A DNA stretch of 29,092 nucleotides. Origin: a virus. The stretch is from the IMG/VR virus record IMGVR_UViG_3300021197_001321, positions 1 to 29,092 of that record; one strand, 5' to 3'. Position numbers and translations under genes: made by a program. Below, piece after piece: positions 12,576 through 20,054 of this stretch. The notes under the pieces were generated by a model. That model was not told the DNA's origin, searched no databases, and was given only the letters and a program-made list of their open reading frames with translations. Numbering within the stretch: the stretch's first letter is position 1; every line of letters starts with the position of its first letter.

Positions 12576-13543
12576 TGGCTCCTTCATATTCAGGTGTTTG
12601 GAAATTAAATACTCAATATCAATACAGAAGTGATTGGCCTATAGACCCTGTTCTTGGCCCTAGAGGGTTTTTTGCAGGTGGATCAGCTGCTTCAGGTAGT
12701 ACTAATATTGTAGATTTTGTTTTAATGGCAACTAGTTCTTCAAATGGAACAGATTTTGGTGATTTAACAGCAACAAGAATTAAAGCAGGAGGTTTTTCCA
12801 ACCATACAAGAGGTCTTATAGGAGGAGGAGATGGTTCAGGAAATACTATTGATTTTATAGGTTTGACCACTGCGGGTAATGCTTCTGATTTTGGTGATTT
12901 TGCTAACTATTCTAGCTTTAGAGAAAGTTCTGCTGGATTTGCAAGTGCAACTAGGGGGGTATTTACAGGAGGTCTTGACAATACAGGTGGGGGAGGCGCG
13001 TCTCAAAACTACATGGATTTTGTTACTATAGCTTCTGCTGCAAATGCTACCGATTTTGGAAACTTAACTACTGCTGTTTCACAAGCAGCAGGATTTGCCA
13101 GTACAACAAGAGGAATAACGTCAGGGGGATATGAAACCTCTTCTTCCTCAAATGTTATGCAATTTGTTACGATAGCGTCAGCAGGAAATGCCTCAGATTT
13201 TGGAGACCTTACTGTTGCTAGGTTTGGCCTTGGTGGTTGTGCTAGTGCGACTAGAGGTTTAAGTGCGGGGGGAACCGGAGGAACAGATACAATTGACTTT
13301 GTGACTATCGCTAGTGCAGGAAATGCCTCAGATTTCGGAGACCTTTCAAAAGCATCTAGTAGTAATTCAGCCTGTGCCGATTCTACTAAAGCAGTAATAG
13401 CTACAGGTACAAATGCTTCTACCAATGCTCTAGATTCTAGAATTATTGCTTCTACAGGTAATGCTACCGATTTTGGAGACCTTACTGTAGCTAGAATATT
13501 TACCGTTGCTTTTTGCAATGGCGTACCTTCGGGAGCATCATAA
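12575..13543 (+). CDS. Six-repeat kelch-like (DFGDL) receptor-binding-type protein, paralogue 2
   Basis: A short N-terminal segment contains SGVWKLNTQYQYRSDWP (residues 6-22), a GVWxLxxQ...DWP motif seen near the ends of several phage tail proteins. It is followed by six repeats at about 30-79, 80-127, 128-179, 180-227, 228-272 and 273-322, each with RG(F/L/V)xxGG and NA(S/T)DFG(D/N)L. There is no FN3 domain, unlike paralogue 1. Repeat lengths are 45-52 residues, the fifth the shortest at 45, as in the other two paralogues. GGAGG at 12561-12565 is the ribosome-binding site, and TAATG overlaps occur at both ends. Function is inferred to be host recognition. Confidence 0.75.
   Translation: MAPSYSGVWKLNTQYQYRSDWPIDPVLGPRGFFAGGSAASGSTNIVDFVLMATSSSNGTDFGDLTATRIKAGGFSNHTRGLIGGGDGSGNTIDFIGLTTAGNASDFGDFANYSSFRESSAGFASATRGVFTGGLDNTGGGGASQNYMDFVTIASAANATDFGNLTTAVSQAAGFASTTRGITSGGYETSSSSNVMQFVTIASAGNASDFGDLTVARFGLGGCASATRGLSAGGTGGTDTIDFVTIASAGNASDFGDLSKASSSNSACADSTKAVIATGTNASTNALDSRIIASTGNATDFGDLTVARIFTVAFCNGVPSGAS
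13181..13345 (+). repeat. Near-identical 30-bp coding repeats within paralogue 2
   Basis: Positions 13181-13210 and 13316-13345 differ at a single base (TTT/TTC for Phe in DFG) and are 135 bp, one 45-codon repeat, apart. Most other repeats in the three paralogues are much more diverged at the DNA level, so these two blades may have exchanged sequence recently. Confidence 0.8.
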
Positions 13544-14583
13544 TGGTTCAACGATACCTTGGTGGGATAATAACAGCTTCTCCAACAGAGCCATCTAGTA
13601 ACATTGAAAATTCCGCTGCTTCTGGTGTGTGGACATTAGATGAACAGTTAAGTTTTTCCAAAGCGGAAGATTGGCCTACTGCTGGAAGATTTGCTCCTAT
13701 GGCTTTATTTTTTGGAGGAGAAGCTAATTCAGGCATGGTTAATACTATAGATAAAATTAATATTTCAAGTGATGGTAATGCCTCAGACTTTGGAGATCTG
13801 CTTGCAGCAGGACAAAATATATCAGGTTGTTGTAATGGAAGTAGAGCTATTATGATGGCAGGTAAATCTTCATCATCAAATCAGACAAATGTAATACAGT
13901 ATGTAGAGCTTCCTTCTAATGGAAACACTCAAGATTTTGGTGATCTTAATCAGAGTACACAAGAAGGATCTGGACAACTTCAAAATTCAACTAGATCACT
14001 TCATGCAGGGGGTCAAACTGCTAGTGGTTTTACTAATGTTATTGATAAATTTAATATGGCATCCACAGGTAACGCCACAGACTTTGGTGACGATACGCTT
14101 ACGAGATTTAAACATGATTCAGCTTCTAACTCTACAAAAGGTTTAATTGCAGGAGGAGCTAATACTAGTGGAACAGCACAAAATGTTATTTCTTCTGTTG
14201 TAATTGCTAGTGATGGAAACGCACAGGATTTTGGAGATTTAGTTGCAACAGTAGAAACTAACGGTGCGTTAGCAAATGCTACGAGATTTCTTTCATTTGG
14301 AGGCAGTGCATCAAACGATACTATATGTTTTGTGACCATATCTTCGGCTGGTAACGCTAGTGATTTTGGAGATATGACAACAGGAAAAGGTCAAGTTTGT
14401 GGAACAGCAGGAGCTACTAGAGGTATTATCGCAAGTGGTTACAAAAGCCCACCCGGAAATTTAGACGTAATAGAAAAATTAAATATTGCGTCAACTGGTA
14501 ATTCTACTGATTTTGGAGACTTGTCTGTGGCAAGAACCAGAGCAGGAGCATTGTCTAGTGATAACGGTGGGCTACAAGCATAA
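13543..14583 (+). CDS. Six-repeat kelch-like (DFGDL) receptor-binding-type protein, paralogue 3
   Basis: I choose the ATG at 13543 (MVQRYLGGII), which overlaps the previous stop as TAATG and has GGGAG at 13531-13535; the open frame extends 30 bases further upstream inside the previous gene. Residues 1-53 include SGVWTLDEQLSFSKAEDWP, the same GVW...DWP motif as paralogue 2. Six repeats follow at about 54-101, 102-151, 152-199, 200-248, 249-293 and 294-346, with the DFGDL core conserved in nearly all and loops very different from paralogues 1 and 2. The last repeat ends RAGALSSDNGGLQA, like the GAAIGTAHGGLA end of paralogue 1. Probable host-contact protein. Confidence 0.75.
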   Translation: MVQRYLGGIITASPTEPSSNIENSAASGVWTLDEQLSFSKAEDWPTAGRFAPMALFFGGEANSGMVNTIDKINISSDGNASDFGDLLAAGQNISGCCNGSRAIMMAGKSSSSNQTNVIQYVELPSNGNTQDFGDLNQSTQEGSGQLQNSTRSLHAGGQTASGFTNVIDKFNMASTGNATDFGDDTLTRFKHDSASNSTKGLIAGGANTSGTAQNVISSVVIASDGNAQDFGDLVATVETNGALANATRFLSFGGSASNDTICFVTISSAGNASDFGDMTTGKGQVCGTAGATRGIIASGYKSPPGNLDVIEKLNIASTGNSTDFGDLSVARTRAGALSSDNGGLQA

Positions 14584-14593
14584 GGAAAAGCAT

Positions 14594-15424
14594 ATGTCAG
14601 ACACAAATTTAATAGTACATGAGTTAAAGGTCACTTTACCTGCTAATGTAAAACCTGAATATAAAACAATGTTAGATAATATACAGGAAAAGATGCCCGC
14701 AGTATCTCAAGCTACTTCTAACTTTCATAAATCCCATTCACAATTTATGGGTGTTACATTAGATGTTACTGCTATTACACCTATCAGATCTGTAAAACAT
14801 ACATTAGCTGAAATAGATAGAACTAGAGGTGCATTGCAAGAAGCGTATATAAGTATGCGGAAAAAAGAAAATGAGTTAAAAAAGAAAACCCGTGAATTAA
14901 AATCGTGTAAAGATGATCTAGATCGTGAACTATTAGATATAGAAATATTAGAAGTGCAAGGTCATTTAGAAAACACAAAAAACAGTGTGCAAGGTGCGAT
15001 TAGAAAAATGTCTTTTTTCACTAACCAATATGAAAACCTTATGAAACATATTGGTAAAGAAGAGCTAACTGAAGAAGATTACGAGTTAGAAGAAACACGT
15101 TATCACATTATGACTTGTATGAAACAAGCACTAAATAGTGCAAGACCCCGTAATGGTGTTATTGACGAAGGTAATATGATTTATCTATTTGACTTAGGCA
15201 TCAATGCTGCTCAAGCACAAGCAGAAGTTTTTGGTTACTTGAAATGGGAAAACAAAATTATAAGTGAAGGTAAAGCTCCAACCCATGCTCACACTATGCA
15301 ATGGTTAGAGGCTTGTGCAGATAAATGGGCGAGTTGTCCTACTGAATTTGCAAATAGTCGCGGTTTTGATATATATGATCCAACTTCGGTAACTAATGTA
15401 CCACAATTAGAAGCAGCAGAATGA
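14594..15424 (+). CDS. Coiled-coil protein of unknown function (276 aa)
   Basis: The start at 14594 (MSDTNLIVHELKVT) follows AAGGA at 14582-14586; the frame is open further upstream, but only as an overlap with the previous gene. Residues 64-155 form a strongly predicted coiled coil (LAEIDRTRGALQEAYI, RKKENELKKKTRELKS), followed by an acidic helix, EELTEEDYELEETRY, and a C-terminal globular-looking part with WLEACADKWASCPTEFA. There is no membrane segment. It stands between the propeller paralogues and the ParB-like gene and overlaps the latter by ATGA (15421-15424). A fibre-assembly chaperone or a virion rod component would fit; nothing in the sequence decides this. Confidence 0.65.
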   Translation: MSDTNLIVHELKVTLPANVKPEYKTMLDNIQEKMPAVSQATSNFHKSHSQFMGVTLDVTAITPIRSVKHTLAEIDRTRGALQEAYISMRKKENELKKKTRELKSCKDDLDRELLDIEILEVQGHLENTKNSVQGAIRKMSFFTNQYENLMKHIGKEELTEEDYELEETRYHIMTCMKQALNSARPRNGVIDEGNMIYLFDLGINAAQAQAEVFGYLKWENKIISEGKAPTHAHTMQWLEACADKWASCPTEFANSRGFDIYDPTSVTNVPQLEAAE

Positions 15425-15675
15425 GAACAAGACTACAAACAAAAGAACTAAAATATGGTGTAAGTAGACCGCAAGGGTGGTGGGATGAACACCCTGAAGC
15501 AGAAACGACTTACCAAGAAATTAAACAATCTATTTCTGAAGAAGGAATTAAAAACCCATTGCAAGTTAGAAAAGATGTTAAATTAGGTTTTGTTGTTGAA
15601 GTAGGTAACCAAAGACTTAGAGCAGCTAATGAATTGGGTATAAGTGAAATTGATTGTATTTTGATAGGAGGTTAA
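15421..15675 (+). CDS. Stand-alone ParB/sulfiredoxin-fold (ParBc-like) domain protein
   Basis: The 84-aa protein carries the ParB N-terminal pattern: YQEIKQSISEEGIKNPLQVR at 31-50 (as in LAxSIxxxGLxxPIxVR), then FVVEVGNQRLRAANELGI at 57-74, in which GNQRLRAA replaces the GERRxRAA nucleotide-binding signature. The helix-turn-helix and dimerisation domains of chromosomal ParB are absent. In known ParB proteins this fold binds CTP, and related folds act as nucleases or in sulfiredoxin. The loss of the second Arg-type residue (GER to GNQ) leaves catalytic competence uncertain. It overlaps the coiled-coil gene by ATGA and lies inside the structural block. Function unknown. Confidence 0.75.
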   Translation: MRTRLQTKELKYGVSRPQGWWDEHPEAETTYQEIKQSISEEGIKNPLQVRKDVKLGFVVEVGNQRLRAANELGISEIDCILIGG

Positions 15676-15676
15676 T

Positions 15677-16027
15677 ATGGCATATAAAGTGTGCAAATAT
15701 CGGTTAAATGCAGATGGAACTATTCCAGATTTTTTGCATTTTGGGCATGATCCAATGGGTATGCACGGAGTTTATGTAGTAGTAGATAGTAGCACTGCAT
15801 CTCCTAGAGATAATGTTATGGTAGGCATTGTTAAAGATGGTGGTACTGGTGATTTTGAAGAAATCGCTAGTAAATCAGATTTACAAACATATTTGACTTC
15901 TGTTTCTGGTGATTGGACAGACCCAGATCCAACAGAAGAAAACCCTGATAATACTAAACCATTTGATAATGCCGCACATGCTACAATAGTATGGGATGCA
16001 CTAGACGCTTGTAATGCTACTCTATAA
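15677..16027 (+). CDS. Conserved-type small protein, unknown function (116 aa)
   Basis: It starts MAYKVCKYRLNADGTIPDFL and continues GVYVVVDSSTASPRDNVMVG, IVKDGGTGDFEEIASK. The acidic, Pro-rich stretch WTDPDPTEENPDNTKPFD precedes a short helical C-terminus. I recall the 'YKVxKYRLNxDGTIPDFL' opening from marine phages, where it sits before the large tail protein; no function is known to me. TAGGAGG at 15665-15671 is a strong ribosome-binding site 5 nt before the ATG. A tail-associated role is inferred only from its place directly before the nozzle-like gene. Confidence 0.65.
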   Translation: MAYKVCKYRLNADGTIPDFLHFGHDPMGMHGVYVVVDSSTASPRDNVMVGIVKDGGTGDFEEIASKSDLQTYLTSVSGDWTDPDPTEENPDNTKPFDNAAHATIVWDALDACNATL

Positions 16028-16038
16028 GGCGAACAAAT

Positions 16039-17964
16039 ATGCCATTGACCAAGCTAACTTTTCGTCCTGGAATCAATAAAGAAACAACTTCTTACAGTAA
16101 TGAAGGTGGTTGGTTTGACGCAGATAAAGTGCGTTTTAGAGCAGGATATCCTGAAAAAATAGGTGGTTGGTTAAAAAGAAGCACAGATGCTTTTTTAGGT
16201 TCGGGAAGAGCATTACATAATTGGGTAGCGTTAGATAATTCTAGGTTTATAGGGATAGGTACTCATTTAAAATATTATGTTTTACTAGGTGGTAGTTTTT
16301 TTGATTTAACACCTATTCGCTCTACTGTTACAGGAGAGGCTACTTTTGCAGCTACTGATGGTTCGTCTGTAATAACTGTTACAGACACTAATCATGGAGC
16401 TGTTTTAAATGATTTTGTTACGTTTACCTCTGCGGCTTCTTTGGGGGGAAATATTACGGCAGCGGTGTTGAATCAAGAATACCAAATAACCTCTGTTCCT
16501 TCTGTTTCTACTTACACAATACAAGCTAGAACAGCAGGAACTTCTATACAATCTATTACAACAACAAGTGGTTTAAACCCTAGTCTTGTTACTGCTAATA
16601 GCAGTGATTCAGGTAATGGTGGGGGGTCTACTGTCGCCGCATATCAATTAAACATTGGTTTAGATGTAGCTGTTCCAGGAACAGGATGGAATGCAGGGGC
16701 GTATGGAAGAGGTACATGGAACTCAGATGCAGATACTGCGATAAGTGTTAATAACCTGCGAATATGGACACATGATAATTTTGGGGAAGACCTGTTAATA
16801 AATATAAGAGATGGGCAAATTGCTTATTGGGATAAATCAGGAGGAACAAACAATAGAGCAGTTTTATTGAATAGTTTATCTGGTTCTACTTCAGCTCCTA
16901 CTATTGCTAAACAGGTTTTAGTTTCAGATGTAGATAGACATGTTATTGCATTTGGATGTGATTCTGCTGATGACATTGGTACACAAGATCCTTTGCTTAT
17001 TCGTTTTGCAGACCAAGGAAGTTTAACAGATTGGGCTTCTACTGCGACAAATACAGCAGGAGATTTAAAACTAGGTGTTGGTTCTGAAATTATAACTGCG
17101 GTTGAAACTAGACAACAGATTCTTGTGTTTACAGACACTAGTATACATGCAATGCAGTTTATAGGTCCTCCGTTTACTTTTGGGTTAAGTACAGTAGCTG
17201 ATAATACAACTATTGCAGGACCATTAGCAGTAACTTCTGTGCAAGATACTGTTTTTTGGATGGGTAAAAATGAGTTTTATATGTATACAGGACAAGTGCA
17301 AAGAATGCCTTGTTCTGTGAGAGACCATGTTTTTTCTGATTTAAATTGGGAACAAGGCAGGAAAATAGTTTCTGGTTTAAACTCTTCGTTTGCCGAAATA
17401 TGGTGGTTTTACCCTTCTTTATCTAGTATAGAAAATGATAAATATGTTGTGTATAATTACGAACAACAGGTTTGGTATATCGGATCTTTAGCTAGAACAG
17501 CTTGGATGGATAGAGGAATAGAAGCTTATCCTATAAGTGTGGGAACAGATCATTATATATATGACCATGAAAACGGATTTGATGATGGAAGCACTGTTCC
17601 TTCTTCTGCTATATCTTCTTACATTGAATCTAGTCAGTTTGATATAGGTGATGGTGACCAGTTTACTTTTATACAGCGTTTGATTCCTGATATTACTTTT
17701 AGAAACTCTACAAATACTTCGCCTTCTGCTTCTTTTACTTTGCAAACTAGGGAAGGTCCTGGAAGCCCATATGCACAAAACAACCCCAAAACGATTACAC
17801 AAACCGTTGCAGAAACCACCACTACGGTAGAGCAGTTTACAGATTTAGTGCATGTGCGTTTAAGAGGCAGGTCTTTTGCGTTAAAAGTATCGTCTTCTGT
17901 TGCAGAAGCAGGATGGAGGTTAGGTTCTCCTAGGGTAGATGTAAGACCAGATGGTCGTAGATAA
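16039..17964 (+). CDS. Tail nozzle-like protein (P22 gp10 / T7 gp12-type short-tail component)
   Basis: The 641-aa product shows the pattern I associate with nozzle proteins: an N-terminal FRPGINKETTSYSNEGGWFD with KVRFRAGYPEKIGGW, then long beta-rich segments suggestive of a propeller (DRHVIAFGCDSADDIGTQDP, LVFTDTSIHAMQFIGPP, VFWMGKNEFYMYTGQVQRMP). A late part has VVYNYEQQVWYIGSLARTAW and SYIESSQFDIGDGDQF. In P22 and T7 a hexamer of this protein forms the end of the short tail below the adaptor. Residues ~100-190 (TFAATDGSSVITVTDTNHGA) look like an extra beta insertion. The stop overlaps the next start (TAATG). Confidence 0.7.
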   Translation: MPLTKLTFRPGINKETTSYSNEGGWFDADKVRFRAGYPEKIGGWLKRSTDAFLGSGRALHNWVALDNSRFIGIGTHLKYYVLLGGSFFDLTPIRSTVTGEATFAATDGSSVITVTDTNHGAVLNDFVTFTSAASLGGNITAAVLNQEYQITSVPSVSTYTIQARTAGTSIQSITTTSGLNPSLVTANSSDSGNGGGSTVAAYQLNIGLDVAVPGTGWNAGAYGRGTWNSDADTAISVNNLRIWTHDNFGEDLLINIRDGQIAYWDKSGGTNNRAVLLNSLSGSTSAPTIAKQVLVSDVDRHVIAFGCDSADDIGTQDPLLIRFADQGSLTDWASTATNTAGDLKLGVGSEIITAVETRQQILVFTDTSIHAMQFIGPPFTFGLSTVADNTTIAGPLAVTSVQDTVFWMGKNEFYMYTGQVQRMPCSVRDHVFSDLNWEQGRKIVSGLNSSFAEIWWFYPSLSSIENDKYVVYNYEQQVWYIGSLARTAWMDRGIEAYPISVGTDHYIYDHENGFDDGSTVPSSAISSYIESSQFDIGDGDQFTFIQRLIPDITFRNSTNTSPSASFTLQTREGPGSPYAQNNPKTITQTVAETTTTVEQFTDLVHVRLRGRSFALKVSSSVAEAGWRLGSPRVDVRPDGRR

Positions 17965-18260
17965 TGGCTAGAATATTACCCCCACCACAATTTCCTATTG
18001 CTCCAAAAGAGTACGACCAACAATATTTAGCTTCTGTAGTAAGAACATTTAGTGTGTTTCTTCAACAGTTTTTAAGTCCTGGAGAAGGCAGAAATACAAA
18101 TTTAACACTTACTACATTGCAACAAGATGGATTTGGTTTAGAAACAGGAGCTCTTTTTCAAAGGGATGGGTTTGTTAAAATAGTTACAATTAACCATTCT
18201 GATGTTAGGGGATTGTCTGCAACAGGAGGTGTAGGCTCCGTAACGGTAACAATAGGATGA
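17964..18260 (+). CDS. Small conserved-type protein following the nozzle gene (98 aa)
   Basis: It begins MARILPPPQFPIAPKEYDQQ, followed by a helical part (YLASVVRTFSVFLQQFLSPG) and a beta-rich C-terminus (FVKIVTINHSDVRGLSATGG, VGSVTVTIG). The 'P-APK-YD--YL--VVR-F--FLQQF-SPG' arrangement recurs, in my recollection, after the nozzle gene in marine podovirus-like genomes; its function is unknown. It overlaps the nozzle stop (TAATG at 17962-17966), pointing to co-expression. It may be a trimeric fibre-attachment or tail-tip component. Confidence 0.65.
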   Translation: MARILPPPQFPIAPKEYDQQYLASVVRTFSVFLQQFLSPGEGRNTNLTLTTLQQDGFGLETGALFQRDGFVKIVTINHSDVRGLSATGGVGSVTVTIG

Positions 18261-18357
18261 AAGTAGGTTGCGAAAAGTTTGTCTTGATTGTATGCTTCCT
18301 TTAGCGTAGTCAGGAATCGCTCCCTGCATAGATATAAACGATATAGGGTATCGCAAT
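18261..18357 (+). promoter_or_regulatory. 97-bp intergenic region with small inverted repeats
   Basis: This is the second-largest gap in the window. It holds CGATAT-AGG-GTATCG (18339-18353, a 6-bp stem including one T-G pair) directly before the next ATG, and a weaker CAGG...CCTG hairpin near 18311-18326. There is no T-run, so neither is a terminator. No good -35/-10 pair and no clear Shine-Dalgarno sequence precede the start at 18358. A promoter or translational control element for the internal-protein block is plausible but unproven. Confidence 0.35.
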
Positions 18358-20052
18358 ATGCAAGGAATTGAATCTTTAGGATATGAAGTAAGAGACCAAC
18401 CATTAGTCCCTGATGGTGGTCTGCAACAGTTAAAGGGTGCGGCTGATTTACTTGCTGAGTTTGGTAGGAATGGCGATACTTACGTTGTTCATGCCGCTGA
18501 AGGTGAAACAGTGCTTCCAATGGAAGTATTGGAAAGTAGTCCTAAACTTAAAAAGATGATTTACGCTCAGATGGAAGAGCTTGGTTTACAACCAGAGCGT
18601 TATGTTATTGGTAATGAGTTAAACTCTTTGAACCCTGTAACAGGACAACCAGAGTTCTTTTTCAAAAAAATATTTAAGAAAATTAAAAAGGTCGGCAAAA
18701 AAGTTATTAGTTTAGCAAAGAAAGTTGCTCCTATTATTTTGCCTCTTGCTTTACCGTTTTTAGCTCCCATAGGAGTACCTTTGTTTCTTTCTGCCGGAAT
18801 AGGTAGTTTAGCAGGGAATTTAATTGCAGGGAATAGTTTTAAAGATTCGTTAAAAGCGGCGGCTTTTACGGCAGTTACCGCAGGAGTTGCACAAGGGTTA
18901 GGAGGCAGTGAGTTTATTCAGGGCATAAAAGATAGTGTGGGTACTGGTATTGATAGTTTAACACAAGGAGCATCTACTTTAGGGGAACAATTAACAACTG
19001 CTTCTGCCTCTGCTCCTGTTCCTGGATTTGATATAGGAGACGGTTTGTCTTCTATTTCTAATTTAGCTTCTAGTAACGCTCCTGTAACAGATTCATTTTT
19101 TGCAGAGGCTTTTGGTTCAGGTCTACCTGATATTAGTTTAGATACTGTTGCAAGTAATCAAGTAGCAGGGCCTATCGTTGCAGGGCTTGATCCAGGACCA
19201 GTGCAAGTTGGCCCAAACAACGCAGGAAATTTTTTAACCAGCCAAGCTCAAATGAGAGCAGCATCACCTAACTTAACAGATTTTCAAAGCATAATGGATC
19301 AAGCTCAATTTGCTTCTCCTCCTGCTGGAGTAACCCTTAACCAAACGGCAGTGTCTCCTGCTCAAGTGGCTAATAACCTCACAGGCAGTGTTGATTTAGC
19401 AGGATCAAATGTTGCTGGATTTCGACCAGTAACCGATGCAACTAGTGGTGTTGGAGGAGGAGTCGCTACAAGCACTGACATTAACGCAACTAATCCTATG
19501 TTTAGTGATTTTTCAGGTAGAACAGTAAATGCACAAACGTCAAGTGGTTCATTTTTAGATGACCCAATACAAGGGCTAAAAGATTTATATGGTAACTACT
19601 TATCGCCAAGCCGTCCTGGAGTAGGTGAGGATGCAGGAGTACTAACTAAGTATGGGCCATTATTAGCGGTTGGTGGAGCAGGAATACTAGCTGCAGATGC
19701 GTTATTCCCGCCCGAAGAGCAAGAACGATTGCAATTAGGTGATGGAAGAACAGGGCAAGATCTGTTAGACGAAGATATCCGCTCTGGTACATTCCAATAT
19801 GGGTTTAATCCTAGGCTATTTTACGGTAACAACCCTTACTACCAACGAGGGCAGTTTACACAAGCTAGGCAAGGTGGGCAAATAGATGGTCCTGGAACAG
19901 GGACAAGTGATTCAATACCTGCTATGTTAAGTGATGGTGAATTTGTTATGACAGCAAAAGCTGTACGAGGAGCAGGTGGGAATGACCGTAAAGAAGGTGC
20001 TAGGAAAATGTATGCAATGATGCGAAAATTTGAAAACGAAGCGGCGGCATAA
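18358..20052 (+). CDS. Large presumed internal/ejection virion protein with basic amphipathic and hydrophobic segments (564 aa)
   Basis: An N-terminal domain (GRNGDTYVVHAAEGETVLPM, residues 36-55; LGLQPERYVIGNELNSLNP) is followed by a very basic stretch, KKIFKKIKKVGKKVISLAKK (103-122). Next comes a hydrophobic region, VAPIILPLALPFLAPIGVPL, up to ~158, with more Gly/Ala hydrophobic segments. A long low-complexity linker leads to the C-terminal motif GTSDSIPAMLSDGEFVMTAK with KEGARKMYAMMRK (about 510-560), a motif I recall from many phage tail/internal proteins. Basic-plus-hydrophobic segments suit a protein that inserts into the cell envelope during genome ejection; this is inference. The start lacks a clear ribosome-binding site, but an in-frame stop at 18307 excludes a longer form. 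Confidence 0.65.
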   Translation: MQGIESLGYEVRDQPLVPDGGLQQLKGAADLLAEFGRNGDTYVVHAAEGETVLPMEVLESSPKLKKMIYAQMEELGLQPERYVIGNELNSLNPVTGQPEFFFKKIFKKIKKVGKKVISLAKKVAPIILPLALPFLAPIGVPLFLSAGIGSLAGNLIAGNSFKDSLKAAAFTAVTAGVAQGLGGSEFIQGIKDSVGTGIDSLTQGASTLGEQLTTASASAPVPGFDIGDGLSSISNLASSNAPVTDSFFAEAFGSGLPDISLDTVASNQVAGPIVAGLDPGPVQVGPNNAGNFLTSQAQMRAASPNLTDFQSIMDQAQFASPPAGVTLNQTAVSPAQVANNLTGSVDLAGSNVAGFRPVTDATSGVGGGVATSTDINATNPMFSDFSGRTVNAQTSSGSFLDDPIQGLKDLYGNYLSPSRPGVGEDAGVLTKYGPLLAVGGAGILAADALFPPEEQERLQLGDGRTGQDLLDEDIRSGTFQYGFNPRLFYGNNPYYQRGQFTQARQGGQIDGPGTGTSDSIPAMLSDGEFVMTAKAVRGAGGNDRKEGARKMYAMMRKFENEAAA

Positions 20053-20054
20053 TC

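Noticed and set aside
13009-13551. Minus-strand open frame of 180 codons
   Set aside because: It is the antisense shadow of the DFGDL repeats (its own repeats, RSPKSEAFPA and similar, are the mirror of the coding repeats).
11406-14583. Possible CRISPR-like or other DNA repeat array
   Set aside because: Spacing varies (44-53 codons), the repeats stay in frame and are conserved as protein rather than DNA, so they are coding repeats.
14486-14593. Upstream extension of the coiled-coil gene into paralogue 3
   Set aside because: The extra 36 residues are an out-of-frame reading of the end of paralogue 3, while AAGGA and ATG at 14582-14596 give a normal start.
18261-18357. tRNA or small structured RNA in the gap
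   Set aside because: No cloverleaf arms, no T-loop GTTCGA-type sequence and no CCA end could be formed; only two short hairpins are visible.
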